A DNA stretch of 14,744 nt from Diplocarpon mali (GCA_024741835.1 JAENRP010000626.1:1-14744); one strand, 5' to 3'; positions 1 through 9,295 are shown, counted from the first letter of the stretch. The notes: a model not told the origin generated them from the sequence alone. Made by a program: numbers and translations.

Positions 1-1360
1 AGCTAGGTATAAAGAGAACATTTTATAAAAGAAAAGAAACGCTAGCAATATTTATCTTTACTATACTTATTAAGTTTATATATAACCTTTTACTACTAAC
101 TTTAATAGAACGCCTTTTTATTTTAATAAGTAGGCCTTTAAATAGATAGGGTTTATTAATCATATATGCTATATAACTAGTATTACTATACTAATCGGAT
201 TTAAAGATCTTATAAAGATCGGCTTTTAAAATATAAGTATCTTTATTATAATTATTATTTGAATTATTAAAAGTGGATTTAGATTTAAATAACCTACTAT
301 TATTATTAAAGGTATTTGCTAAAGTTCTGGCTAAATAGCCTTTTCCTTTGCCTTTCTTTAATAGTTGCGGCCTTTAATAGGATAAGGGCAGTTTGCTTCT
401 TAACTTCTGCTTTAATTGCTTTTTAATATTAAAGCTAGCGACTATATTAATCAGTTGCCTTCTAACTTTATAATTAGTAATATTATAAGTTCTATTATAA
501 AAGTAGCATCTTTAATAAGCTTAAAGGCTTGTCCTACGCTCCTTCCTCTTCTTAAGCTTATCGTTGCCCTATAACGCAGCATTTGCCGATTTAGAGCGTC
601 CTTTAAGGTCTTACTCGATAGTTTGAAGGAGGTCGATCTTCTTATAGATCTTAAGGTTAGGTTAAATAAGAAGAGATTATTTTACAATAGCAAACTTAAG
701 AGGGAGGCTATTAAGTAGGAAATTAAAAAGCTAAGTTTCTTTAAAAGTTATAGCTATCTTAAGATTTATAGCTCTTACTCTCCTCCTTGCTTTACATAGT
801 ATAGATTAAGCAAAGTCTATATTTATATCTATATCCTTATTATCTTTATCTTTTTTATATTAAAATAAAGTGATCTATTATAATAGATACTAGGTATTAA
901 AGGTAATTATTTAAAAGTATTTTACCTTTAAAGTATCCTATCTTATCTTTGTATTATTATAAACTCGAATAAAATCTTAGTCTTTATTACTTAAACCTCT
1001 ATTAATCTTAAGCTTGCATTTAGCTAAGGCTAGCTTATACTCCTTTTCCTTTTTTATATTTAAAATCTGCCTTTAAAATTCTTAATTATTATCTACTAAG
1101 GCTCTTAAGCTAAGCTTATTTAATATATTTAGCAAATCCTTAATAGTTGTATTAGCTATTAAAGTAGAAGTAGACGAATTAGTAAAAGAAGTATAAGAGG
1201 CTATTCTTATATATTTAATAAGTGTCTTTTAAATCGCTATTTTAATGCCTTTGCTTTTAAAGTAAAGCTCTAAATCGTCGAACTATTATTACTAGTTCTT
1301 TTAAAAGAGTTAGAGGTCTCTAAGCCTAGTGTTTCGATCGGAATCGGAAGCTATTGCCAT
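1..1360 (-). pseudogene. Copia-A gag-protease fragment (Ty1/copia), RIP-degraded, partial
   Basis: Read on the minus strand from an ATG at 1360-1358 that opens MAIASDSDRNTRLRDL, followed by stops where Gln or Trp would stand. It resembles copia Gag: a helical region, a segment LLNSLPLKFAIVKQSL near 690-740, and a damaged CCHC zinc knuckle at 470-508 in which one Cys remains and the other ligand positions read Tyr (TGT/CAT to TAT), with spacing one residue short. Asn/Ser-rich linker sequence follows. The aspartic protease core lies at 161-184: it reads NTSYIAYM where copia proteases have DTGC-T-x-H-M, so the catalytic Asp is Asn. Gag packages the RNA and the protease cleaves the polyprotein; neither could work here. 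Integrase and RT would lie beyond the left edge. The family assignment is firm for the protease and moderate for gag. Confidence 0.75.
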
Positions 1361-1882
1361 TTTAAATAGAATTGCGTTTAAAATCAAATAAATTAAATAG
1401 TTAAAGGCACTCCTTCTATCGAAAAGTCGAAATGATTAAATAGCAGGTATTATAAAAGTATTAAATAAGGAGGAAGTCCTCTTATCGAATAGGGTTTTTA
1501 AGCTATAATACAGGGAATCATACCTCTTATAAAATATAGTAAAGTAAGGAATCATACCTCTTATAGTACTAAAGGGTTATAGAGCAAGGAATTATACCTT
1601 TTGTAATATAGGTTAGCTAAATAAGGAATCATACCTCCTATTCGCCAATTGCTCGCCTTTTACTATAAGTCTTATTCAACTTCCTATTAATAGTTGCAGC
1701 GCAAGTGCTTTCTAAGGGAAGTCAATAATCTATTATCGGTTTAGCTAAGGCTTATAACCTATTAAGCTTAAGTAAGTCGGCGCAGTAGGTAAAGGAGGCT
1801 TCTAAAGGTCGATAGTCAATATATTAATAAGAGTTAAAGAAGGAAGGTTACCCCTTTCTTCCCTATAGCTATATATATATCA
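1361..1882 (-). other. Presumed 5' leader/LTR of copia-A
   Basis: About 520 bases with no recognisable coding sequence lie upstream (minus strand) of the copia-A gag ATG, where the leader and 5' LTR of that element should be. No second LTR copy is inside the window, so the LTR ends cannot be fixed. I found no convincing tRNA primer-binding site. The only internal structure seen is the four-copy repeat at 1513-1640. The right limit is set by the first LINE-like sequence near 1885. Confidence 0.45.
1513..1640. repeat. Four-copy 17-base interspersed direct repeat
   Basis: The motif ggaatcatacctcttat occurs at about 1514-1530 and 1548-1564, with RIP-like variants at 1588-1604 (ggaattataccttttgt) and 1624-1640 (ggaatcatacctcctat). 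The copies start 34 to 40 bases apart and the sequence between them differs. It lies in the presumed copia-A leader, so a reiterated leader or LTR control element is the likeliest reading. Confidence 0.7.
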
Positions 1883-1888
1883 ATATCC

Positions 1889-2089
1889 TACTGACTAAGC
1901 AGTAGGGTTATATGATAATACATCGGAGTGATAGCTATATCACCTATCTCAACATTTTCTAAGGATTTAATATTTTTAAGAGACTTTAATATATATTACC
2001 CTTGGTAGGACCCCTTTAGAGAAACTGATTATTACGCTTAAATTTTATTAGATATTATAGAGAAATACTCTTTATATCTATTAAATACT
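1889..2089 (+). pseudogene. LINE ORF2, left piece: APE endonuclease core
   Basis: In the frame of base 1979 the sequence reads RDFNIYYPW, a stop at a probable Trp codon, then DPFRETDYYA. This is the GDFN-x-H-H-P-W block of apurinic/apyrimidinic-type LINE endonucleases, with G changed to R. Upstream in the same frame (from about 1898) SSRV followed by YIGVIAISPISTFSKDLIF fits the segment that precedes GDFN in the family. About the first hundred residues of the domain are not seen. The piece stops at codons AAT ACT, at the copia-B junction, and resumes at 9301. Damage is lighter here than further 3' in the LINE. Confidence 0.75.
2085..2089. repeat. Target-site duplication of copia-B, left copy (atact)
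   Basis: The five bases directly before the left LTR match the five bases directly after the right LTR (9296-9300). Five bases is the usual duplication length for Ty1/copia integrases. Confidence 0.9.
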
Positions 2090-2261
2090 TGTCGTGCTGT
2101 ATTTAGAGGTGGATTCCTAGTGGTAGCAGAAGCTTGTAAAATTCTACTCTAACTGTATATCTGAGCTCCCTTTATAGAAGTGCTCCGTGGCCACTTCAGG
2201 GGTATATTACATAAGCCAGTCCTTAGAGGCCTCAGCGCTTAAGGCTCCTTATAGCGCAATA
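2090..2261 (-). repeat. Copia-B 3' LTR (left)
   Basis: This is 172 bases and aligns without gaps to 9124-9295, with 19 mismatches (18 transitions, one c/a at 2210). It keeps the TG end at 2090-2091; its inner end reads TA where the other LTR has CA. The part from 2090 to 2180 keeps G or C at twelve sites where the right LTR has A or T. Confidence 0.95.
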
Positions 2262-2270
2262 CACCCCCTA
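2262..2270 (-). promoter_or_regulatory. Polypurine tract of copia-B
   Basis: On the minus strand the bases next to the 3' LTR read tagggggtg. This is the purine run expected to prime plus-strand DNA synthesis, in the right place and orientation. Confidence 0.55.
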
Positions 2271-2547
2271 GGTAAGAAGCAGCTCTTAGCTAGGCTTAGC
2301 TATAAATAGCGCTAGATCTAGTATATAAGACTCCTTTATTATACTCCTTAGCTTTTAAAATAATGAAAATTGCTTAATAAAGCTATAATAAATAAAAGAG
2401 GGAGCGCGGTTCTAAGTACTTCCTCTATAGAATAGAAGTTAATTTAAGTGATAAAGGAAAGTCAATAAAGGCAGCGCGCTTATAAAAGTACGCGTTTTCC
2501 CTTATAAAGCTTTCCTTCCTTATACTTCTTTAAATAATCACTTTAAA
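2271..2547 (+). promoter_or_regulatory. Candidate promoter/leader of the antisense ORF
   Basis: This non-coding stretch lies between the polypurine tract and the plus-strand ATG at 2548. A TATA-box-like tataaaag at 2481-2488 lies about 60 bases before the ATG, and a second, ctataaatag, lies near 2300. The composition is AT-rich, so either could occur by chance; the placement is suggestive only. On the minus strand it would be 3' untranslated sequence of copia-B. Confidence 0.3.
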
Positions 2548-3470
2548 ATGGAGAATAGCAATAATAACTTTAAGGAGCGCCCTACTAGGGCTACTACTAT
2601 AAGCTTCTTAATCGTACTCCCTTACTCCTGCTTAAGACTTATAGCGAAGTCGTTATACTTAAATATAGCTTAGAGCTTTTCGACGCAGCAGATAGCAAGA
2701 TAATAATGCGCCTAAGACATTCAATATAATAATATTCCTAAGAGGAAGCGTGCTCCCTCCCCTCCCCGCTACCCCCTAGGCCGTAGTTCCTAGAATACCA
2801 GCGGTCCCCTTTGCAGTTCCCTCCTCCTGCCGCAAGCCGGAGCAAGGGCTAATAAGGAATATACTATATAAGGGGTGCGTTTAGAGCTCGCTAGCTAGGA
2901 AGTCGGCTGGCGTATACTTCAATAGTATAGTAAGAGTATACTGCTTTTATTATACAAAGGGAGGCTACGCGTATTAGAAGCTTCCTATTAGTGCTTTAAA
3001 GGCATAGGAAGATTATATATTCTTATTAAAGGAGAACGATAGTAACGCCGCAGTGCGTTCTTAAGCTCCCTTTAGGTAGTTTGCTACTAATAAGCAGTTT
3101 AAGGCCTTACTGCTATTAAAAGGAAGGTAAGAGAAGAGCTTCGGAAGGCGCACTATAGAGAGATAAAGGAGGTAGTATTATTAAAGGGTATATTAATTAT
3201 AAGCTTTCTTATACTATAGCTAATAGCTTCCTAGAACCAGTTAGTTAAGAGCTCCTGCTACCGCCGATTATAGCACCTCTTGGCCTCGCCGCCTGCCTCG
3301 CAGAGGCTTTTAAGGCTCCTGCCCCTACGGCAGCTTATGGCGTACCTATAGTTATTCCTAGCGTTGCTCCCCAGGCGGCTCCTAAGGCTATGCCACTAGA
3401 GGAGTCAGTTGCTTTTTAGCAAGGACGCGCCCTTATATTATTCGCAAAGCTATTAAAGGTTCTGATTATC
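2548..3470 (+). pseudogene. Degraded antisense ORF inside copia-B (unknown product)
   Basis: I do not recognise this protein with confidence. From the ATG at 2548, frame 1 reads MENSNNNFKERPTRATTISF and later a basic, Pro-rich stretch with PKRKRAPSPPRYPLG (about 2734-2778). Frame 2 then reads KGCV, a stop, SSLARKSAGVYF and VYCFYYTKGGYAY (about 2870-2970). Tyr at several positions could be mutated Cys, which would give a Cys-rich, possibly zinc-binding module. Frame 3 (about 3125-3420) reads KEGKRRASEGAL and then a long Pro/Ala-rich tail including AFKAPAPTAAYG and PSVAPQAAPKAMPLEES. Stops are TAG/TAA at plausible Gln/Trp positions. Three frames are needed, so indels or introns are involved. 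It runs opposite to pol. GC content is visibly higher than in its surroundings. It is either an accessory gene of the copia family or captured host DNA. A minus-strand reading is also partly open near 3250-3400, so strand is probable, not certain. Confidence 0.45.
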
Positions 3471-3621
3471 TAAGGGAGTTGGTTTTAAGCCTCCTTATAT
3501 ATTAGTATAAGGAAAATTGAACCCTATCTTGCGCTTCCTTCCCACTTGCTATTATAAAGGAGATATGAAAGGATTATAGAGCATTTAAAATGCTAGCTTT
3601 TCGATTAGACCTTTTGCGTCT
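3471..3621. other. Spacer between antisense ORF and end of copia-B pol
   Basis: About 150 AT-rich bases hold no motif I can support. On the minus strand they follow the last recognisable RNase H/pol C-terminal residues. Confidence 0.4.
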
Positions 3622-4160
3622 TAAAGGTTCAAAAGGTTAATAAAGCTCTCGAACTTTTATCAAAGAAGGTTTTTAGTAAGGCCATCTGCGTACATATCCT
3701 TAGTAGGGAGATAGGCTACTTAAAAGCTCCCTTTTTAATACTCCTATTATAACTATATATTATATATATTAATATATTAGAGCTTTATAGATATCCTTTA
3801 AAAGTCTCTTATAATAAGTCGTATTATCTATTGATTATCGCAAAATATAGACTATAGAGCTTCCACCTTAAGCTCTATTTCCTTAAAGAACCTCCTTAAA
3901 GCTATCATCTCCTTCGCTATATGCGCTACTCTTAAGAGCTTAGCCTCTATAGTAGAAGTAGTAATTATAAGTTGCTTTAAAGCTTTTTAAATGATTGCTC
4001 CTTTAAATAGGAATATAATAAAACCGTAAGAGGAGCGCCTTATCTCTAGATCATTTGCAAAGGAAGCATCTAACGATACTACTAGGTTATTTGATCTACT
4101 AAATCGACTATAAGTGATTCCTAAAAAGCGTATACTAAAAAGGTAGCATATTATCTAATT
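3622..4160 (-). pseudogene. Copia-B pol: RNase H domain and C-terminus
   Basis: On the minus strand SNNLVVSLDASFAND and RRSSYGFIIFLFKGAII (about 4020-4095) correspond to the copia RNase H start, where families have (S/A)D-A-x-(F/W)A. ITTSTIEAKLLRVAHIAKE follows, where families have S-T-x-EAE. Near the end, VAYLPTKDMYADGLTKNL (about 3670-3720) matches the ADGLTK-x-L signature that closes copia polyproteins, followed by KFESFINLLNL. RNase H removes the RNA strand during reverse transcription. Stops lie at Trp/Gln sites. The identification is firm. Confidence 0.88.
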
Positions 4161-4329
4161 AATAGCTTTAAGGTATTTAGAGCTTAGGTTTATATAGAAA
4201 TAAGATAGCTAGGCGATTGCAAAAGCTATATCTAGGTATAGTATAATAGCTATATATAAGGCAGAGCCTACTTTTTCCTAGAACTCCTTAATTCTTAAGT
4301 AGGAAGCTATTTCATAGTTCTTTTTAAGT

Positions 4330-5160
4330 TCGAAGTAAGGGAGCGGCGTACTAAGGAAACGCCCTATATTAAGGCCGAACCTCTTTGCTATCTTCTTAAT
4401 ATAAGCGTTATAGAGTAGAGTAATTATACCCTGCTTCCTATCTTAAGAGACTCTTACCTTTAAGAACTACTTAATATCTCCTATAGCTGTCAATTTGTAT
4501 GCTTTGCGCAGTCCTTCTATAGTCTTTTAAGCTTCTTCTATATAAGAGGAGTAGTATATTACTTATATATTATTAATATAGAAGGCTATAAACACAGTCC
4601 TATCCTTATTAACAAATATATAAGGCTCCTTACTAAGAGGGGTAAGCTTTAGAGACTTTAGAGTACTAGTAAAATCCTTATACTAAAGCGCTAAGGAGTC
4701 TCGAAGGCTATATAAAGCGCGATCGAGCTCTACTACCTTATCTTTCTACTTCTAACCATCTAATAAGAAGCAAACAACTGGTGCGCTCTAAGGGTCTCTC
4801 TTAGCATTTATAAAGGCATTAATAATATCGAACTATCAGAGCTTTATATCAAATTTAGCAGCTATTACTATTATAACCTTAAAAGATCTTAATGCAAGCG
4901 TCGCAGTATAAGTAGAGAAAATAGAAGCTTCCTCTTAAAGATCTCCCCTTATTACTATTCTTGACCTAAAGCGGCTAATCTCCTTAAAGGAGCTTAGCTT
5001 ATAATTAAAGACCCACTTTAGTAGTATAGGCCTTATAGTAGCCTCGCTTCTATCGATCACTCTTTAGCAATTGCGCGCTTCTAGGTTCCTAATCTTAGTT
5101 CTAGCTCCCTCTTTAAATTGCTCTTTAAAAGGGTGATTTGCAAGCTCCTTTTAATAAGTT
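4330..5160 (-). pseudogene. Copia-B pol: reverse transcriptase (RVT_2 type)
   Basis: Starting near 5020 on the minus strand, LKWVFNYKLSSFKEISRFRS matches the opening of copia RT (KWV-x-x-Y-K-x-x-x-x-G-x-I-x-R-x-K). QFDIINAFINAKRD matches the D-V-x-N-A-F-L-x-x-x block. TVFIAFYINNI at 4566-4598 is the active-site block: YINN occupies 4569-4580 where YVDD is expected, both Asp codons being GAT to AAT at TpG sites, and the next codon is TAA for Gln. The copy-DNA-synthesising enzyme is therefore catalytically dead as well as truncated by stops. VGSALYIAIILYLDIAFAI (about 4210-4270) is the usual downstream conserved segment. Confidence 0.9.
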
Positions 5161-6080
5161 AGCGCTTTAGGAAGCTTGTCTTAAGGTAGAATTAAAAGGG
5201 TAGAGTTTCCTCTAGAGCTTTTAGATTAAGTCGCTATAGCAATAATGCAATATACTACTTTATACTCTTCTCTATTAGTTCTCGCAAGCTCTTAACTTAG
5301 CTAGAAAGTCGATATAAAGCTATTTACCTACTTTAACTAATATATTTTAAGTTCTTTAAAGGCTAGTAGGAGATCCTTAATATATATTATATATATAGTA
5401 TTCCTACTCCCTCTTCTCCTTTTCGACCTATAGAGCGGTATAGGTACCATTTCCTACTCCTTATTAAGCTTCTTGCGTTTTCGGAAGGCCCTTATATCGA
5501 GTACTTTAGGCTAAGCTTCTATTAGTTTTAAAGAGCTCCCTCTTTTAGTATTATCCTTAAGAGCTTCTATATCCTAGCGTAGCTCTCGATCGATCGGTGC
5601 TTTTAATAAGAGCTAGCGTACTTCTTTACTAGTTGCCTATAGTAAAGCTTTTAGTAATTAAAGGGCCTGCTCTTGCCCTTGCGATTACTTAGTCTATATA
5701 GCAACTAAAGGCCTGGTATTACGCTCCCTAGCGGAACTAGCATTTATAATATCGCTTTCGACACTCCTCCTAACTATTAATAGTTGTCTTAAAGCATCTA
5801 ACCCTTTACTATTAAGCAGCTGCTCTTAAGTAGCTAAAGTAGAAACGCTATAAGTAGCCTTATAAGGGATAATAGCCTTCGATAGATCTGAACTTAAAGC
5901 TTTTATTAGTAAAAGATTAATAGGCTTACTCCCTACTAGGTTATCCGCAGGCTGCTTATCTAAAGCTTCCTTTACGTTTTCGACAATTAACTCAGTATCC
6001 TAAGCTTCCTCCTCCTCCTCCTTAATTATTTGTATAATCTTTTTAATAATTAAGAGTAGATGGCCAGCCACCTTTTCATA
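5161..6080 (-). pseudogene. Copia-B pol: integrase-RT linker
   Basis: This continues the minus-strand pol frame between integrase C-terminus and RT. It is a charged, low-complexity stretch: IIKEEEEEA near 6000-6035, then Ser/Gln/Lys/Arg-rich sequence including a basic run FRKRKKLNKEQE near 5460-5495. Copia polyproteins usually carry a variable acidic, Pro/Ser-rich linker here. No separate domain is recognised. Confidence 0.65.
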
Positions 6081-7060
6081 GTCCTTAAAGTAGAATTTAG
6101 ACTTATTAAACTTAACGTTTTAAAAGATTATAACCTTTTAAAGCTTAGGCACTTAAATCCTATATATATTAGTGGCGCAGTAACTAATTAGGTATCTAAT
6201 ATATCCTTATAGTATAGTTTTAAAAGCTCTCTTATTCTTTAGAGCTTCCCTCTCCTTTGCTAATAGGTACGCGCGCGCTTTATACGCTTTTATACCCTCC
6301 TATTTTAGTCTTAAATCAGTAGTAAGCTTTATAATAATCTATAGATTATACTACTTAAAGTATTATCTAAATTAAAGCTAAAGCACCTTATTTAAACTCT
6401 TCTATCCTTTGCACTTTAATAGGCCGATATTATAAAGGTATATTGCGGCTAGTACAGCTTTAGGCCATAGGTGCTTTAAAAGGTTAGTAGAAATTAGTAT
6501 AGTAAATGCCTTTTTAATAATCTCTACTCCCGCTCTTTTAAAAGCTCTATTTAGTTTATAAGTATAAGATAAAGTGACTTCTACCTCTATACCTTCAGCT
6601 TCGCACTACTTTCTATATTTCGATACTCCTTATAAGGGAAATATTAAGGTATTATTATCGCTCTTTAGAATATATAGGAAGAGGTAGTAATAGCGCTTTA
6701 CTTATACTTTAAAAGATTAAAAAGCTCTTAGAACTAGCATTAGGGACTTATAGAGTAGAGTATATTTAAATAACTTCTTATTAAATTCATCCTTAATTAG
6801 GAGAAGCCAGCTTTCTAAAGAGAGGCTTGATATACTATAGTTAAATAGGTCTTAGAAGCACTTAAAGAACGGTCTTAGAGCTTTGAAATCTGACTCTCTT
6901 TTAAAAGGCTTTTGCTTAGCTTTTGCCTAAGCGTAAGCTTTATAATTGATTTATAGCTTCCTTTTAATCTTTACCCCCTTTATACTTTATATAAGCTTTT
7001 TAAATGCCTCTGCTTTTAAATAGCCTAATCGAAGGTGCTAAATATCTGCTGAATCGTTCT
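6081..7060 (-). pseudogene. Copia-B pol: GAG-pre-integrase zinc region and integrase
   Basis: At about 7021-7060 (minus strand) the sequence reads DSADI, a stop at the Trp codon, HLRLGYLKAEAFKKLI. This is the W-H-x-R-L-G-H-L block that starts the copia integrase zinc domain. Further on, KAYAQAKAKQKPFKRES matches the second half with Cys replaced by Tyr. In the catalytic core, ILKSDNNTLIF near 6645-6680 fits the R-S-D-N-G second-Asp block, and LNRAFKRAGVEIIKKA near 6515-6565 fits the N-G-x-x-E-R block with Glu changed to Lys. The C-terminal part YKARAYLLAKEREAL and CATNIYRI (about 6160-6280) is characteristic of fungal copia integrases. Integrase inserts the cDNA; the 5-base duplications flanking this copy are its trace. 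Confidence 0.87.
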
Positions 7061-7419
7061 TAGCTTTTAGGAATACGCTGCTCCTTAAGGGTTTATATTA
7101 GCTTTACAGACGCTATTATAAAGTAGGAAAGGCTAGGCAAGTTGGTTAAGTATAGCATAGTAAGTTAAGAGTATTATAAAAGTTGATAGGCTTATATTCA
7201 AATACTATAATATTCGACCTACGCTTTAGCTACTTTATAACTATATTATTATCTATTATACCCCTTTAAAGCGTTGCGTTTAAGCCTATATACTATACCT
7301 TAGCCTTTTTTAAAAGAGGCTTTGAGATAATATTAATATTAAACCCATTTATAAGCACTATATTCTTAAGCTTTAAGTCTCCTTTATTAGTAAGAACCCC
7401 TTTTATTAGACATATACCC

Positions 7420-7575
7420 CTTTCCTTTATTAGCAGACTCAAGCTCCTTGCCTTTATATAGTCCTAAGGATATACGATTTTCAATAATTTAAGAACTAAA
7501 AGCTCCTTTTAATTAATAAGGTGCGTTGCGTCGCAGTTATCAAGTAGGGTTATATTCAAGAGAGCATAAGGAGCT
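7420..7575 (-). pseudogene. Copia-B aspartic protease remnant
   Basis: On the minus strand near 7520-7560 LLDNCDATHLIN fits the copia protease core (D-x-G-A-T-x-H-I/L), with the Gly and its neighbourhood altered. It lies between gag and the GAG-pre-integrase block as expected. The downstream part (7061-7420) still reads as pol sequence in places but is too damaged for motif calls. Confidence 0.6.
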
Positions 7576-7689
7576 TTAAGGGTAGAGTATATTCCTAGGG
7601 TAAAGTCTTTAAAGAGAATTAGATTTAAAAGGGCAGCTATAATCTTAGATTTGCCACTCTTTAAAGCTTTAGTAGATATTCTTTCTTTA

Positions 7690-9010
7690 AATTAATTTAT
7701 AAGAGCGTATTTAATATAAGAGAGCTTAGCTTAAAGCTCTCTCTATTCTAAGGAAGCAAGGTTTTTATATATTCTTTTAACCTTATTATAGCTAGAAAGG
7801 TTTTGAAACGTACCTTCCTTAGCGCTAGTTAAGGCGTATTTCAGCCTATTATACTCCTTTAAGTTTTAAAAGTGATTTTTAACCTAAGGGTAAAGGTACT
7901 TTTTAACGCTCCTTTTAAAAGTCTTTTTCGCCTTACCTTTACTTAATGCTCTTAAATTAGTATAATCGCCTACTCCTTTAAGCGAGGCATATACTCTAAG
8001 GGTTACCTTTAATAAAGAGCTTATAAGACTTTGCTCTATTAAGCTTAAGAATTAATTAATATAATAGACTATATCTTTTTTATACTTTAAACCTAGCTTA
8101 TTATCTTTAATAAGCTTTGCCTAGGTTTGCTAAGACTAAGTAAAAGCCTAGCGGTAAACTAACTATAGAAACTTCGTAATTATAAAGGAGCCTTAAACCT
8201 TTAGGATTCTATACATTTGTACTTCCTAGTAGATCTCCCTAAAGCTAGCAAGCCAGGTCTTCAGTTCTACTTTACTACTCCTTATTTTAAAGAGCTTATT
8301 ATTATAGTCTTCTTGAATTGACTCTATTATACTAACCTTAAAAGGGGCTAGTTCCTTGCGCAAGTGCTTTATAATCTATTAAATTGACAGTTTCCCTACT
8401 TCCTTATAATTATATTATACTACTTAAAGTAGCATAAGGTATACTATCTTAATAATCCAATAGTATAACTAAATATAAAAGCTCCTATTCCTTTTCTACA
8501 CTTCTACTATAAGATTGTATTGCATTACTACCATTTTATACTTTAGCTTTATATCTTTAGCTATTATCTTCGCAAGTAGTGCTAGAGCTAGCATTTATTA
8601 ATCGGTAGCTTCCTACTATTAGTATAACTTGCAATAGCTTTATAATATTCTCTAGTCCTATCCTTCCACTATTTTTTCAAGCTACGGCAATTCTATTTCT
8701 AGATCTAATAAGTATAGAGCTTCGTTCTTATAGAGCGGAGCTTGATTTCCCGTCTCTATAGTATATAGTTTAAGGTTATTAACCTATCTTAGCTTTTCTA
8801 TATACTTCTAAAACTATAGAAATTCGGCCTAAAACTCTAGCTTAGCATACCAAATGCGCTATAACTTCCTATCCTAGAGTATAACTCTATTAGAGCTAAG
8901 CTCCTAAGCTTCTTTTTACTAGTATTCGCTTATATTAACTAGGATAGTAGGAAGTATAGGTTCTATTAGTTAGCTAAGAGCATTAGAACGTCAAATCAGG
9001 TCGTATAACG
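7690..9010 (-). pseudogene. Copia-B gag
   Basis: The minus-strand reading gives a mostly helical, Gln/Lys-rich protein: RVILQDRKL (Q at a stop) near 8860-8890, LYTIETGNQAPLYKNEALYL (about 8700-8780), then LKTWLASFREIYQEVQMYRI near 8210-8265 and FLQLVYRQAF near 8120-8180. Stops are read here as Gln or Trp. The pattern matches Gag of fungal copia elements, and the position directly upstream of the protease supports this. A zinc knuckle expected near 7830-7860 is not convincing. The start codon is not identified: no ATG lies in frame at the N-terminus. Gag would form the virus-like particle. Confidence 0.65.
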
Positions 9011-9123
9011 CATATAAGCAAGGGAGAATAAATGAAAATAGTAGTAAAACCTCTTTAAGAAGCCTTTAAACATAGTAGATTTTTAATCGTTTGCTCCTAA
9101 GAGTCGCGAATAGTACTAATAAC

Positions 9124-9295
9124 TATCGTACTATATTTAGAAGTAGATTCCTAGTAGTAGTAGAAGCTTATAAAATTCTACTTTAACTATATATCTAAGC
9201 TCCCTTTATAGAAATGCTCCGTGGCCACTTCAGGGGTATATTAAATAAGCCAGTCCTCAGAGGCCTCAGCGCCTGAGGCTCCTCATGGCGCAACA
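9124..9295 (-). repeat. Copia-B 5' LTR (right)
   Basis: This is the partner of 2090-2261, equal in length. It keeps the CA end at 9294-9295 (TG on the minus strand), while its inner end reads TA for TG. Its last third keeps six C or G bases that are T or A in the left LTR. It should hold the promoter of copia-B, reading leftward. Confidence 0.95.
9263..9279. repeat. Perfect hairpin in copia-B LTR
   Basis: The sequence gcctcag-cgc-ctgaggc is a 7-base perfect stem with a 3-base loop, in the first 33 bases of the LTR when read in the direction of the element. In the left LTR (2229-2245) RIP has broken the stem (gcctcagcgcttaaggc). Confidence 0.75.

Larger units (their letters stand above)
2090..9295 (-). 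mobile_element. Copia-B: complete Ty1/copia LTR retrotransposon with antisense extra ORF
   Basis: The element is bounded by two 172-base direct LTRs (2090-2261 and 9124-9295), with TG...CA ends where not mutated, and by perfect 5-base duplications outside. On the minus strand the order is gag, protease, GAG-pre-integrase, integrase, RT, RNase H, which defines copia rather than gypsy. A polypurine tract adjoins the 3' LTR. The sequence just inside the 5' LTR (minus strand, starting gttattagtactattcgcg) shows no clear match to initiator Met tRNA, so the primer is unassigned. About 1.36 kb between RNase H and the 3' LTR is not part of a normal copia and holds the plus-strand pseudogene at 2548. 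All coding parts carry many stops; the copy is dead. Confidence 0.92.

Noticed and set aside
1513..1640. CRISPR-like array or tRNA fragments
   Set aside because: Only four degenerate copies in a eukaryotic retroelement leader. The string ggtatgattc recalls a tRNA-Pro D arm, but no cloverleaf surrounds any copy.
1868..1882. TA dinucleotide microsatellite (also near 12823)
   Set aside because: Short runs expected in such TpA-rich sequence; no further structure.
9104..9123. Copia-B primer-binding site
   Set aside because: The minus-strand sequence inside the 5' LTR does not match the 3' end of initiator Met tRNA or another tRNA that I could justify, even allowing RIP changes.
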